Source: Selaginella moellendorffii (Eukaryota > Streptophyta > Lycopodiopsida > Selaginellales > Selaginellaceae). Taken from it: a stretch of 64,000 nt of DNA. Location of the stretch: NCBI RefSeq assembly GCF_000143415.4, contig NW_003314282.1, positions 577,153 through 641,152 of the forward strand, given 5' to 3'. Positions 10,115 through 21,823 of the stretch are shown in pieces; the first letter of the stretch is position 1, and each line of letters opens with the position of its first letter. The translations under genes were made by a program, and so were the position numbers. The notes beneath the pieces were generated by a model. The model saw only the letters and a list, made by a program, of their open reading frames with translations, was not told the DNA's origin and did not search any database.

Positions 10115-11425
10115 ATGAGAACTTTGGTAGACAATACAGCTAACATGCTAGACGTCACAAAAAATGAGAATCGCCAAAGCTTAAGAGAGACTAAAAGGCT
10201 GTTTGATATCTTACCAAGAAAGAACTTGGTGTTGTGGACTGCTCTCATATCCGCATATGCCCAATCAGGGCATCTCCAGCAAGCCAGAGCTCTGTTTGAG
10301 AAAATCCCACAGACAAATCTTGTGACTTGGACAGCCATGGTATATGCCTATGCTCAGGGAGGGCATCTCGATAGCGCAAGGGAAACCTTCGATCAAATGC
10401 CTGAGAGGAATGTTATTTCGTGGACTGTTATGCTTGAAGCTTACTCCAGCCACGGCCATCTCTTGGACTGCCAAGAGCTCTTCCAGGAAATGCCACAGCG
10501 CAACTTGGTTTCCTGGAATGCAATGCTAAATGCGTTTGTCAAATGTGGGGATAGCCTTGAAGATGCGGTTTTCTGTTTCAATAAAATGCCACAACACTCC
10601 TTGGTCTCATTTACAACTATGCTCGCTGCGTATACCCAATTCGGGTATTTTCAAAGAGCCAGAGAAACGTTTAACAGCATGCCTGTATGGGATCTAGCTG
10701 CTTATAACGCATATCTAGTGACATTTCAAAAACAAGGAAATTTAGAAATGGTCAGCACTGTGTACCAAAACATGATGGAAAAAGACGTAGCTTCTGTAAA
10801 TATTCTTCTTACAGCATATGCCCAGGAAGGGCTCATTAAAGAAGCAATAAGCATTTTTAGAAAGGCCTTAACCAAGGACTTAGTCTCGTGGACAACAATC
10901 TTGGCCATCTATGGAACAGCTAGCTACGTTGACAAAGCAAGAGTTGTGTTTGACCAAATACCTCAGAAAAATATAGTGACCTGGAATGCAATGCTGGCAT
11001 CATATGCCCAATATGGGCATTCCACACAAGCAATTTTCCTTTTGGATACACTCAAGCTCTACTTGTCTCCCAACGAGGCTTGTTTTACCTCTGGACTTCT
11101 GGCATGGAAGCACACTGGAAAGATTGGGGCAGCAATGCTATGTTTCCATTCCATGCAACACGACTTTGGCTTGGTACCGACAAAGCAGCATTACTGTTGC
11201 GTGGTTGATCTCTTGGCGAGGGGAGGATTTGTGGAAGATGCATGGGATGTTGTGTTAAATATGCCATTCGAGCCCAGTGGTTTGGAGTGGTCATGCTTGG
11301 TAGGATTGCCAGATCCCAAGTTTGCCTTCGTCACAGAGTATGCAAATAAGGCTGTGGAGCTAGAGCCAAAATGTGGAGCTGCATATGCCATGCTTGCTAG
11401 AACTTTTGCATTGGCGGCCCCTTGA
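10115..11425 (+). CDS. PPR protein built mostly from short (S-type) repeats
   Basis: Predicted organelle RNA-binding protein of 436 aa, intronless, starting at ATG 10115. About ten tandem 31-residue units are visible, such as KNLVLWTALISAYAQSGHL, NLVTWTAMVYAYAQGGHL, NVISWTVMLEAYSSHGHL and NLVSWNAMLNAFVKCGD. Each ends in an LFEKIPQ/FDQMPER-like phrase typical of S motifs. The C-terminal part (CVVDLLARGGFVEDAWDVV, LEWSCLVGL, AVELEPKCGAAYAMLARTF) resembles an E-type tail but stops before E+ or DYW domains. There is no clear transit peptide, so the N-terminus may be truncated, or an upstream exon may exist. It lies divergent from the chitinase and upstream of the XTH. Confidence 0.88.
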   Translation: MRTLVDNTANMLDVTKNENRQSLRETKRLFDILPRKNLVLWTALISAYAQSGHLQQARALFEKIPQTNLVTWTAMVYAYAQGGHLDSARETFDQMPERNVISWTVMLEAYSSHGHLLDCQELFQEMPQRNLVSWNAMLNAFVKCGDSLEDAVFCFNKMPQHSLVSFTTMLAAYTQFGYFQRARETFNSMPVWDLAAYNAYLVTFQKQGNLEMVSTVYQNMMEKDVASVNILLTAYAQEGLIKEAISIFRKALTKDLVSWTTILAIYGTASYVDKARVVFDQIPQKNIVTWNAMLASYAQYGHSTQAIFLLDTLKLYLSPNEACFTSGLLAWKHTGKIGAAMLCFHSMQHDFGLVPTKQHYCCVVDLLARGGFVEDAWDVVLNMPFEPSGLEWSCLVGLPDPKFAFVTEYANKAVELEPKCGAAYAMLARTFALAAP

Positions 11426-11608
11426 CCGGTAAAGCAAAGAATGTGAAGAGGTTTTGCTTTCTTCTTTTATGTTGTTCAGTTTCCTTTATAACGGCTCGTT
11501 CTTTTCCTATCTTCCTCTCCAAATGTACCCATCGATTAGCACTGATCGCTTGGGCAGGGAGCGATCAGTGGAGCTTTGGAGCTCATTTGGAGCTTCAAGT
11601 TAGACACC

Positions 11609-11840
11609 ATGACAATCGCGGTTTTCTTCTACTTCTTCTTCTTCTCCTGTGTTGTCCTTTCCCATGCACGGCAGTTTCCAACCAAGCGATTTCATTTGGA
11701 TCAAAATCTTACCAGCATGTTTGACACCACGTCTTTCTCTCAACACTTTTCAGTGGTGTGGGGATTTGATCACAGCGAAGTTTCGGAGAACGGTATGGAA
11801 GTCACACTCAAACTAGACAGCACATCAGGTACATATTAAG

Positions 11841-11892
<52 letters not shown>

Positions 11893-12707
11893 GATTTATC
11901 CATGGCTCAGGTTCCGGGATCAGGTCTCACAACAATTACACGTTTGGCTTCTTCAACTCGGCCGTCAAACTTCCGGCAAACTATTCCTCTGGAGTTGTAT
12001 CAACTTTCTACGTATTGTTTTCAGAAAATTTTCATGTTTTCGCTTGCTTAAATTCTTTCTTTAAAGGTCTCGAATGAAGATAGTTTCCCTTTTACACACG
12101 ATGAGATTGACTTAGAATTTTTGGGAGCAGCATCTGGGGATCTATACATCATCCAGACAAACATCTACAGCAATGGCAGCACGTCCACTGGAAGAGAGCA
12201 AAGGTTCAAGCTATGGTTTGATCCCACTGCCGGCTTCCACAACTACAGCATCTTTTGGACTCCTTATCACATCGTGTAAGTCTTCATTGAGAAAGAAAAT
12301 GTGTTATTTTTCTTATAATCACTCACAGGTTCTTTGTGGATGATATACCCATTCGAGAAGTTCTCAAGTCGGAAGAACTGGGAGAAGACTATCCTCTGAA
12401 GCCAATGAACGTTTTCGCTACAATCTGGGATGCTTCTCAATGGGCCACAGATGGTGGAAGATCTACAGTAGACTACTCATATGCTCCATTTGCCACCGAG
12501 TACTCCAACTTGATCCTCAGTGACTGTCACTCGTCAACTTTAGCTGAGGAGTGTCCATCTGGAGCTTCGAGCGTGGTTCCCCAAGCATTGCTCAGTGAAT
12601 CACAACACCATTTGCTACACTGGATTCGTGCTAACTATATGATATACGACTACTGTGAAGATAAATCCAGGTATCCACAGGCTCTTCCCGAGTGTCGATC
12701 TGGATAG
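11609..12707 (+). CDS. XTH: Xyloglucan endotransglucosylase/hydrolase (XTH), GH16
   Basis: Cuts and rejoins xyloglucan in the cell wall. Four exons (11609-11828, 11911-12011, 12067-12275, 12329-12707) give 302 aa. The signal peptide is [20 protein letters not shown]. The GH16 core carries [10 protein letters not shown], with the first Glu as nucleophile and the second as acid/base. Splice junctions rebuild [18 protein letters not shown] and the XTH phrase [16 protein letters not shown]. The C-terminal XTH extension has paired cysteines ([16 protein letters not shown] and [20 protein letters not shown]). The length and the Leu in the active-site motif suggest the XTH27-33-like group III; that is inference. 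Intron 1 is dominated by a CT microsatellite. Confidence 0.95.
11843..11890. repeat. (CT)n microsatellite in XTH intron 1
   Basis: About 24 CT units fill most of the 82-bp first intron of the XTH gene, next to the donor site. Confidence 0.95.
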
Positions 12708-12765
12708 ATTTTAAGATCATGTGATGTAAAACTTTTATTAAATTATTTCATAAAATTGGCCACTC

Positions 12766-14514
12766 TCAAGACGAGCAGTTTTGACCTTTCCAGCCGATTC
12801 TTCGGTTCTCAACGTCATAAAACACCAGCTTATCCTTTAAAACGATCTCTGCAAAGTTTCAATCCTAATCAGAATTAAGTTTCATATGAAAAACTTTACC
12901 TCCAAATATTGTCAGGCCATCAGCTGATGACCATGCGTAGCAGTATCCATTGCGCTTCTAAAATATCACTAAGAACTGGCATTAACTAGCAGAATAACGA
13001 ACCTTTTTAAGCTCTACCATCACCAGATAATTGTCTGGTTTTAGTTTCATTGTTGATCCTCCGCTGAAAGTAAGCGTCACATTTGGAAATGATGTTTCCA
13101 CAGTTAATCTACACAAGAGAGAAACAAATGAGTTTAATTGTTCTTTCCATTCTCATTTTACCCTGATTTAAGGTAGAAGCATTGAAGTCCTTCCAGCTTA
13201 GGTCCCAGCTTTGCTGTAGTTAGGTTCTTAATCTGCGCAGCAGAAGTCTCATTAAACTCTGATAAAATAGCCTTCTAGTATACTTACCTCGGAGAAAAGA
13301 ATTCGGTTTGCTTTAGTCGCGAGAAGTGCAAAACTCGTGCCACTGTCAATGATAACACCAGTCTCATTCGTGCTGTTACTAACATACGAAAACTCTTTTG
13401 AATCGATTGGAAGAACTTTTGAGTTGACCGAGATGCTGAGCAAGTCGACATTGTAGTGAGTCCTGATTGAGTCAGTGAGAAAGGATCAGATGATCAGCAA
13501 AGATGGAAAAGATCATATACAATCTTACGTGACGTTTAAGAGGGGAGTGAAAACCATCTCTGTTGTATTTGGTTCTTCGCCAAACTCGAGTATGCCACCA
13601 CCGTGTTTCTCACCCCCTAAGCAATGAGAGAAAACTCTCGACATGTTCCTCTGGGTCGCAATCTGGTTGGGAACAGTCTTAGAAATCTGGCCAAATCCCA
13701 TGATTCCATCCGCAGGCCAGCTTCCAGTAATGTTTATTGCACACCTGAACAAATGTTGTGTGCTTAAAGAGAGAAAGGAAAGAAAAGCAACGAACCCGAA
13801 GAAAATGTGTGAAGTCGTAGCATTTCCACCTTGAAGGACGTAGTGCATGTCATCCTTCACGTACGCACCAATCGAAGTTGACTTGTCCTGGTATGAAATG
13901 CCGTAGGCACAAGCGCTGTTGCTTCCACTACGGGAACAGACTGCTTGCTCCCCAGTGCATAGTGGATCTGAGCACGATGAAACGGAAGAAGTTGACGACG
14001 CGGAGAGATTGTAGATTGACAAAGGAGGCTGATGAGTTCAAACGCATTATTAAAATGCATAAACAAAAGCTTTCTTTTTCTAACTTACAATTATGTCCTG
14101 TTTTGACAAACAGGAGCGACATGGCGAGCACTTTACCCAGAGTATGTCGCTCCCGGTATCAACAATGACTTTAAGCTTCTGGACTGGATTTCCAAGTCCT
14201 ATTTCAGTGTAGTAGAGCCTGACAGTAGAGAAGGAAGATATGAATGAATGGATTTAAGTTTGAGGAGCTTACCCAAGATCAGAGTAGTTTCCTTTGAGAG
14301 GGAAGCTTATCCCTTGGAGAAATCTCCCACGCCTGTCATTGTGCTCCACAAGATGTTGCAAGTGGTGCTTGCTCATGCCAAGGCCGAGCTTCTCATTCTG
14401 CTTGCTCGATCCTTCCAATCCAGAGTACCTGTGCTGGAGCTTGAGGATTCCAGCTCCTTCTCCAGCACCCAGCAGAAGTGCGAGAAGGAAACACAAATTG
14501 AGGAAAGAGTTCAT
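12766..14514 (-). CDS. Nepenthesin-like secreted aspartic protease (family A1)
   Basis: Predicted pepsin-type protease of the secretory pathway or apoplast. Nine exons on the minus strand (14514-14273, 14218-14089, 14028-13796, 13744-13529, 13462-13288, 13232-13162, 13108-13003, 12957-12900, 12848-12766) keep one frame throughout and give 437 aa. The signal peptide is MNSFLNLCFLLALLLGAGEG, then a prosegment (LQHRYSGLEGSS...). Exon 2 has the first catalytic site VDTGSDILWVKC, with paired Cys (SPCRSC). The nepenthesin-type Cys-rich insert (CSDPLCTGEQAVCSRSG) is in exon 3. The second site IIDSGTSFALL is in exon 5. The end GWKGQNCSS is short and shows no GPI signal. A decayed paralogue lies at 44960-45559. 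Confidence 0.94.
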
Positions 14515-15019
14515 CTCTAAAGAAAACACAAACAAAAATTCGCAGGGCTACTTTGCAGAAAGTGATCGCTTTTCAAGCTCATGCTTCCACAGTGGCTCGC
14601 TGAGACGACCTGCTCACGAAGAGGCTTCAACCAAGCCTCCACTTCCCTGTCAGGACGCGCAAGCAGACATGTGTAATTATTGGCCAAGCCTGAAGAGATT
14701 TGAGGCTGTGCTGATGTGATGACATGCTTCTGCCTGAATTAAGAACTTGTCCAACTGACTAAGTCACTAGCACAGTACTGACGCCCGAAAAAGTGCCCGG
14801 CTTCAACGTGGAGAAGAAAAGTTTGGAGAGATTCCTGTAGTTTAGTAGTTTTTCAAGCCGGCTTAAAACGCGCTGTTGTATAGTTAATTTATCTGGTGAA
14901 ACAAAAAAGGGCCCTTGAAAACGTCCTAGCAGTAACTAGACTAGCCTGACTCGGAGAGATTTGATGGAATCTTAGCCTTGAGCAAGAGACAATAGAGCCC
15001 TGCTATGGAAAAAGAACCA
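14515..15019. other. Intergenic, upstream of the aspartic protease
   Basis: About 500 bp of mixed composition. I see no convincing coding frame, RNA or repeat. Confidence 0.4.
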
Positions 15020-15092
15020 AAGATTTCTTCTAAAGGTTCGAACTGCAGACCTTCAGTGTGTGAGACCATCATCTGCATCTGGACATCAAGTT
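15020..15092 (-). pseudogene. tRNA-Val(CAC)-like pseudogene
   Basis: On the minus strand the central part reads GTCTCACACACTGAAGGTC followed by TGCAGTTCGAACC. This is the anticodon arm (loop with CAC), variable loop and T loop of plant tRNA-Val. The D-arm side is altered (GATGTCCAGATGCAGATGATG), the T stem no longer pairs well, and the 3' acceptor side (TTTAGAAGAAATC) does not pair with the 5' side. It is therefore most likely a dead tRNA copy, not an active gene. Family identity is from memory of plant tRNA-Val. Confidence 0.5.
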
Positions 15093-15237
15093 AAATGCTG
15101 CGCATCACCACAAGCCTTAGAGCTCCTGCCGTGGGCATTCTCCTCCGGACATCGATTTCGCCTGAAGGTAAGGTGCTGTTCTGTTTGTGATCGATGATTG
15201 TCTCACGTCCATGGGCTGTAGAAAATGGAAAGGTTTT
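15091..15237 (+). pseudogene. Remnant of a phytochelatin synthase 5' end
   Basis: Four blocks line up in order with the intact phytochelatin synthase gene at 46.7-47.0 kb. TAAATGCTGCGC matches the leader at about 46684. TTAGAGCTCCTGCCG matches CTAGAGCTCCTAGGG just before its ATG. GGACATCGATTTCGCCTGAAGGTAAGG (in two pieces) matches the end of exon 1 with its donor. GTCCATGG...GAAAATGGAAAGGT matches the end of exon 2 with its donor. Most of exon 2 is missing and there is no usable frame. Its position about 0.6 kb upstream of the aspartic protease, in divergent orientation, mirrors the right-hand island. Confidence 0.6.
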
Positions 15238-15470
15238 TGGATAAAACTTTCTTTATGCGCCCTTCTTTCTTGATGCATATTTTCGCTGAAAACGAGAAAA
15301 TTCTTTTGCAGAACGGACTTTTTGATTTTTCATTGTTCAGAGTAAACACAGGTCCGTTTTGCTTGAGCAAGTCGTCTTTCCACCAAAAGTCCTTGTTCTT
15401 TTAATTAGTGTGTGGCCTACGAGAGCAAGGTTCGTTCTTTGACTTTTGAACTTCGAAAGAACATTGAAAT

Positions 15471-15827
15471 ATGAAAAGCACCAGCGGCAATGTGGACGGA
15501 TCACGGTCGGCCAGCCCGCAGTTTCCGGCATTCTTCTTTCCACTTCAAGATGGACGGGTTGGTGAGTTACATCTAGACGTCTTTGGAGGTATCGGTGTAG
15601 GTCCGATTTTCCGTTCGAACTTGGCAAGAAAACGGGACGGAGACTACGTACATGGTCTGCCTCTCTTCTGGGCAAGGGCACTTCAGATTGAAGAGTCCAT
15701 CTCTTTCGTTGGACGATATGGTGCGGCAGCAGAGCGGTTCTTCAGCTGTGGCACGACTTTGAGTTTCAGATTCGTGCAGTATATTGGGAGTATACAATGC
15801 GACTTCCATGAAAAGTTGCTTATGTGA
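15471..15827 (+). CDS. Unrecognised ORF, possibly not coding
   Basis: An ATG-initiated frame of 118 codons (MKSTSGNVDGSRSASPQFPA...). The opposite strand is also open over much of the same stretch, including a Cys-containing reading (15573-15809), so either or neither may be real. No domain, signal peptide or splice pattern was recognised. It is listed only because nothing else explains the interval. Confidence 0.15.
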   Translation: MKSTSGNVDGSRSASPQFPAFFFPLQDGRVGELHLDVFGGIGVGPIFRSNLARKRDGDYVHGLPLFWARALQIEESISFVGRYGAAAERFFSCGTTLSFRFVQYIGSIQCDFHEKLLM

Positions 15828-15857
15828 GAGTGGAATGGCAACGCTTTATAGTCAATT

Positions 15858-15897
15858 CGAGGAGGTCTCGAGGAGGTTTCGAGGAGGTCTCGAGGAG
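15858..15897. repeat. Short GA-rich direct repeat
   Basis: GAGGAGGTCTC / GAGGAGGTTTC / GAGGAGGTCTC / GAGGAG occurs in tandem: an 11-bp unit, three and a half copies. Confidence 0.8.
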
Positions 15898-15984
15898 CTA
15901 TCTCTGGTAGTCCCTCGCAAGAACCGTGACTTTAGAAGATGTGAAGTATTTCTCACAGTGGAGACTTGCTCGAATTCATCGTAA

Positions 15985-18247
15985 GCATGTAGTTCTCAAG
16001 TTTTTTAGTGTGTATATTAACTTAGGTGGAAGAAGTGCGATCAGTCACCAGGTACTCCGGAGCTCTTGAGGTACCAAGTCATTCTTGTGATTGGCACTTG
16101 TACAAGTCAATCGGATAAAAAGCTTCTGGCACACTTGTCAGCCGGCTTTCACCATACCAGGCGAGGTTTACAGGCCCAGCTCACTTCCAGATCCCTGTAA
16201 ATGTGTTCAGAGTTCGGCTGGGATCAATAAAGGCATGGTTTTGATCAGATCACAGTGCTCCAACACTTGTGCATGGATGAAACCAAGCCAGCACCATGCT
16301 GGAGATTGCGTCCATGAGCCATGAGCCAGCTCAAGAAAGAGACACTCAAGTCTTAGATTACTTATAAGTTAGTTGGATGCCAATCTTTATTAGTAAAAAA
16401 AAGTGTATTTTAGGAGAGGGAATCAATTGGGATATTCCTACTACAAGTCCAATTTAGGCTTACAATTAGGGAACGGTTATGCCTTTCTTATTAAAACATT
16501 TAAAGTGTTTAATAGTGTTTAACAATATTCACATGCAATATGGTGCCTTTGAGCTTCTGAGAGCATCCCAGAGCAACACAATAATTATGAGATAGTGATC
16601 TTGAATCTAAAAGTGTTCTTAAGAACCTTTGAGTAAATTTAATCAATAGAAGAGTGTTTTGGTTTTTTTCTTGCAAAAGTGTGTGATAGTGGGGGAGTTC
16701 AGGGCAATTGTGCCTCGGAGCCTCCATCCTATGATGGCTTGTAGCTGACCAATGGAAACACAATGGCCTTAAGTGGTCCCTTCTCCTCCAAATGCACTTC
16801 ATCATCCTCTCTTGTGTAAGATTATTTCTGTGCAGAATCAAGGCTCCCAGATCAATTGATTAGTCTTTCAGCTACTAAGTGAGTTGATTATACTTGGATT
16901 ATGCAGTCTCACCTAATGCCATTAACAGTGAGTTTGTGGTAGAGTGGTTGAAGCCTCCAGACCTACACAGAATGATAAAAGGGCAGCAAGCAACCATGCA
17001 AAGTCGTTAAAATTCTACATATAAGAAATAACCAAACTAAACACTTATAACACACCAACACATCATGCTTTATGATTACCATGCATCCTTCTATAAGGCC
17101 AGAGGGCCTCAAGAAGTGGGATTTGAGAAAAGGAGTGTGTGGAATGCTGCAGAAAAAGATATTTACCTTAGGAGGTAAATGTGAAGTTGTGGAGAAATCA
17201 AGGATTCAATCTAGAGAATATATGAGAATAAGTTTTTTGAGTTTTATGCCTAAGAAGTCACTTAGGTGGCCAAACTTGAGCTTGAAGATTCCCAAAGCAA
17301 GCAAGATTATAAAAATCAATAGGTCAGAAGGATGTTGTAGTTGAATAATTGCAAGAAGAGGTCAAAGGCCTTATCACCAAGCTTGAGTTTATCATGGTGG
17401 CCCTTTGTAAAATGGTGGCAAAATCAGGGCTAAACACTTGACAATGTAAATGTATGGTTTGGGACTACCCTAATGATAGAATAATTCATTTACTAATATT
17501 GCCATGATTAGAAGTAGTATGGAACCAAAAGATTCTACTGTTATAATTGAGAATGAAAAAGAAGATTTACAGTTGCATTCTGTATAAGCTCAAAAGCAAC
17601 ATGCATCATAACATATAATCTTGGCCTTGAAGGTGGATTGAATTAAGATTTGATTCAAGGAATGCCCAAAGTTTGGATATATAAAACTAAGGTAAGGTAT
17701 TTATAGTGTCTTATGGCATTTATGACAGTAATTTTAGGAGGGATGGTTGCTGAGTAAAGCATTTTCTGCCTATACTTGTATTTTTGCCTCTGCTTGCAAA
17801 ACAAAAAAGAAGATAAAAAGAATGAGAAGAGAATAAAAAATAACTCAACTTTAAACTTTAAAGGCATGAGTAATGTCACTCTCTTAACTCTATTTTGCAT
17901 AAATAATTATAAGCAGGAGAAAAGATAGTTAATTTAATATAAATACATATAATAGTGAGTGGGGGTTATTTTTTAGCATGTTTAAGTGCTACTTATATAC
18001 TACATAATTTTATAATAGTTTCTAACTACTTTTCACCTAAGTTAGGTCTTTCTTTTTTGGATGACTAAGCTTAGGCATAACTCTATTTCACCTAAGGTTT
18101 CTTTTTTTGTTTTGCTTGAGATGATACACAAAATAAAACATTTACCTCTTCATCACTCCCCACGACAAAATTATGGTTTATCCTCAAGCAGTCAGATTTT
18201 CTAAATCCTGCTTTAGATTGTTAAGCTTGGTCTTTATAGTGACAAGC
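15985..18247. other. AT-rich intergenic sequence, no gene seen
   Basis: Composition changes from the gene-like left island to AT-rich sequence around 16.3 kb. Only short chance ORFs are present. It is probably old repeat DNA, but no family or border was recognised. Confidence 0.4.
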
Positions 18248-20811
18248 TCAACACTTTGGTATAGATCCTCGAGTTTTTGACATATGATCTAATTCTCTTG
18301 TGAGCATAGTGATGCATTGGTAGTGGTGGCTAATGCGCATTGCATTTGTAAATGTGGAAGCCAAGATTACACTCTTGAGCTCTTGGATTATGCGGCGCTG
18401 ATAATTCTGCTCGCCCATAACTCCATCCACTTTCTTGGTGATTGCCTTGAGGTAGCTCAAGACATGTGTGCGGTATTTTGTTGTTTCTTCATCTTCTACT
18501 GATTGCATCGGCTTGTCAATTGGCTACTTGCCTCCTCCCTTGATGTATTAAGCGAGCTCCTCCATAAAACTTTGGATTGTTGGCTTGCTAGGCTGACTTA
18601 CAGACTTATGTACGAAGGTGTGGCTAGCCTTGATATTGTAGTGTTGCTGCGGCATCTTCTACTACTATGGCTGCTTCAACTCGTTAGACTTGTTGGCTGA
18701 GGGTATGTTGCTGTAAAATGTGTAAGTGGATTGGAGAAAATTTAGCCCATACTCTTCTGGTTCACTTAGACCCTTTTTTGTAGCCTTGTCTTCTTTGTCT
18801 TGTTGAGTTTCTTCGCTATGATCTTCTTGGCCGTGATCTTCTTAGCCTAAACTCACCTTATTGATTGTGTCTACAACTAATGGTTTTGCAACATCTATAA
18901 CCACATTGTGTGTTGGACTTTATGGCCTAAGTTTTGGATTTTCTTCTACAACTTCAGCATCCATTGTTTGCTTAGTGTTGTTTATGTGTGTACTCATCAC
19001 TTCTCTAATGCTCGGAGAGAGGCATAAAAGTTGTCTCTATAAACATAGATAAGTCACGACTCTATTCTTGATCCAAGCATGGTGTTTTATCACTGTACTT
19101 GCTGTGTCCAACTTTTCTGCGGTAGAATTTCTATAGAACAAACCCTAGAGGTTTTGTAGCTTGGATTTTTGGATTTAGATGGAGTTTTTAATTTAAGGGA
19201 GAATTTTCCTCACTTGAATATGTGTCATTAGGATTTTTCTCCATATCCATATCTCTTGCTATCTTTCTCAAAAGAGATACTGGAGGTGGTGGCGCAATGG
19301 CAAGGTGAGGCAAGGGATTCTTCTGAGTAGTGTAATGCTCGTAGATATGCTGCAAAAAGATGAAGACTCCCATCTTCACTTACTTTCTTTTACCCACCTA
19401 TAAGGTAATATTTTTCATTTTGGCCACAAATCCATTATAAGCAAAATGAGGTATATTTATTTACCATTCAGTCTTAATAGTAGTTGAGTTATTTTAATGT
19501 TAGTATTTTGCACAATTGTCCTCCCATTGATGATGGCACACAATACCTTAAACCTAGCATGATAGTCAAGCTTCAAGTAGTTGAAGTTGCCTTCTTGTTT
19601 GGATGTGTAGTTTGGGAGGACATATTGATCAGGCATGCAATCCTTCTTGCTCATCATGATTATTTCACCCTTTTTGTCTAGGGTGAGTCCAAAGGAATGG
19701 ACTCGACCGCGGAAAAGAAAAACATGCTCCATTGGGTACCACTTTTGCATGAGCTCAATTCCTTGCTCAATCAATATTTGTCCCTCGAGCAGCTCCGCAT
19801 AGGCAGAGAAAGCACAAACTCCCTAAACAGCTTTACTTGGCCATAATCAAGTTCCTCATTGTCGAATGAGATTTCCTTCACATGCTTGTCTTGCCTAGGC
19901 ATTTTGGCTGTCCATGAAGATTTATAGGCAAAACACTCGGCTTTAGGCAATCGGGAGACATATTGTAGTGCTAATGGAGGTGTCTAAGAGAGATCTTGCG
20001 TTAATGGTACTCCAAGAGTGGAGTCGACAGTTTGTGGCGATGGCGTGAGGACAAAATCACTCTGCCCAATTGAGGATGTGTTCGATCTAGTAGGCAACAG
20101 CGATGGCATTTGCTCTTGTGCGGCCCTAGGTGGTGTTTGAGTTGCCCTACATTGCTTTGGAGCTAAGCTTGGAGTGTCAAGACATTTTAGCAAAGGCATA
20201 GGCATGGAGTGAGAGGAAAAGAACAAGAGAGAAAAACAACTCCTTAACTACCTCCAAATTACCTAAGTCACCCTGCCTTACTGTGTTAGCCCTAAGCTTT
20301 GTCCTCTTAACTTTGTATGCAGATATATTGTGAAAAATTGTTTTCCTTGTTGGCTTAGCAATCTTTACTCATTAATCTTCGTGATTTGTTGGCAGAGTTT
20401 ATAGAATGGGGCAAGAAAAATGTTGATATTACTCTTAAAGTATCCACATTTTCTTTTCTTTTCCTCAAAATCTTGCATTGCCTAGAGAAAATTTTTGTAG
20501 GCCATATTAGCAAAATTTTAAGAGAAGGCATGCTCCAAAGAAAGAAACATCTAACCAATGTATCCTTTGATTTCTTTCTTTGGAACTTCCCCATCAAATA
20601 AAACACTCAAATATATGAGGGTTTATCTAGCATAAAGATGAATCTTTCCTAAAGGACATGTATTTTCCCTCTGTTCTAAATGACCAAAGCTTTGTCTGAG
20701 TTTATTAGGAAAGACTATTCCTTCTATCCAATTCCATTGATTTAGTTTTATAGGGAGATGGAAAAGTTTAGAAATAAAATCCTGAGTGATCTTAATATCC
20801 CCTCCATCCAT
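18248..20811 (-). pseudogene. Decayed minus-strand coding region of unknown family
   Basis: Several minus-strand frames in one order read like protein rather than noise. They are 20811-20623 (DGGDIKITQDFISKLFHLP), 20226-19984 (Pro/Gln-rich linker), 19774-19457 (MEHVFLFRGRVHSFGLTLDK), 19379-19188 and 18508-18248 (THVLSYLKAITKKVDGVMGE). Upstream of 18508 the same frame continues across two in-frame stops to about 18640 (SHTFVHKSVSQPSKP, MEELA). The broken frame and high AT content suggest a dead gene or a transposon-associated protein. I do not recognise the family, so no function is given. Confidence 0.35.
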
Positions 20812-20872
20812 TTTGAAAACCAGTTTTACAGGATTTCATAATTGAAGAACCAATCTACTTTCTTGTGGTTCT

Positions 20873-21822
20873 TGTTGTGAATGTGACTTCGGGTATTGAA
20901 GTTACTTATTGGCCAGTCCTTATGGACACCCTTTCCTTATTGTCACGACGGCAGGAGGTTAGTATTGCTGGACCCTTTATCAGTCCCTCTTGTGCTAGTG
21001 GAGTTAACTGGGCATTTTGAGTGTATTTTGACTGGACGAGTATGAGGACAAAGTTCCTACGTGTTATTAACTAAGTATACTTAGCTTGGTAAGGAGTTCT
21101 TGTCTTGTTGTGTCTTGCACTGGCTAGTGACAAGAACCCTCGCGTATTAAGACTAATCCCTCAATATCGCTAGATGATAGCTTACCGTGTCTGCCAAACG
21201 CCCTCGCTATTATGCCGTTTGTGTTAGTCTCATTTCGGTCCTAAATGTTATTTATGGAAAGTGTCTAGATTAGCTCATTTGGCATATCTATGGAATGTAG
21301 AGATTGTCTTGAACACAATGGTGTTCGTCCCGTGTCCAAATTCGCAATCTAGAGACATTCCAGATTTAGTAAGTTTCGAGTTTGTTCTAAAGATTAACTC
21401 TTGATACTAAGGGAGGCTTGGGGTGAAAGCCCAAAACATGTGTTCCTCAAAAGGGGCTATACAGGGCTCCAAATGTATAGTAAGGATAGTGGGTAGGTCG
21501 GGCATGACCAACTAACCTGAGGCATAGTCTAGCTCTCATTTGCATGCCTGTCCTTATTCTGCATTTGGCTTGGGTCTAAGCCCAAGTTCTATTCCATGCT
21601 AGTTGGTGGAGTACCTATATCCTTGTGTTAGGTCGCCGGTATGCTAAAATAGTGCCAAACTCTATTTGGCTCTGTCCTGGCATTGGGATGTTGGATACTC
21701 TAGGACTATTCCAAGTCGTTCTATGCTTCTGTCCCTTCATTCCTGGGCTGTATGCTCGAAAGTCGTTATGTGCTCTAGTGCCAATGCTCCTTAGCTCCAT
21801 GCTTGGGAGTTTGGCATCGTGA
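20873..21822 (+). repeat. LTR of family A, first of two in direct tandem, 3'-truncated
   Basis: Starts TGTTGTGAATGTGACTTC, matching TGTCGCGAATGTGACTTC at the start of the intact A1 LTR read on the minus strand. It runs through the family's GGGTGAAAGCCC / TCCAAATGTATAG core and stops about 180 bp short of the LTR end, at GTTTGGCATCGTGAC. Confidence 0.8.
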
Positions 21823-21823
21823 C

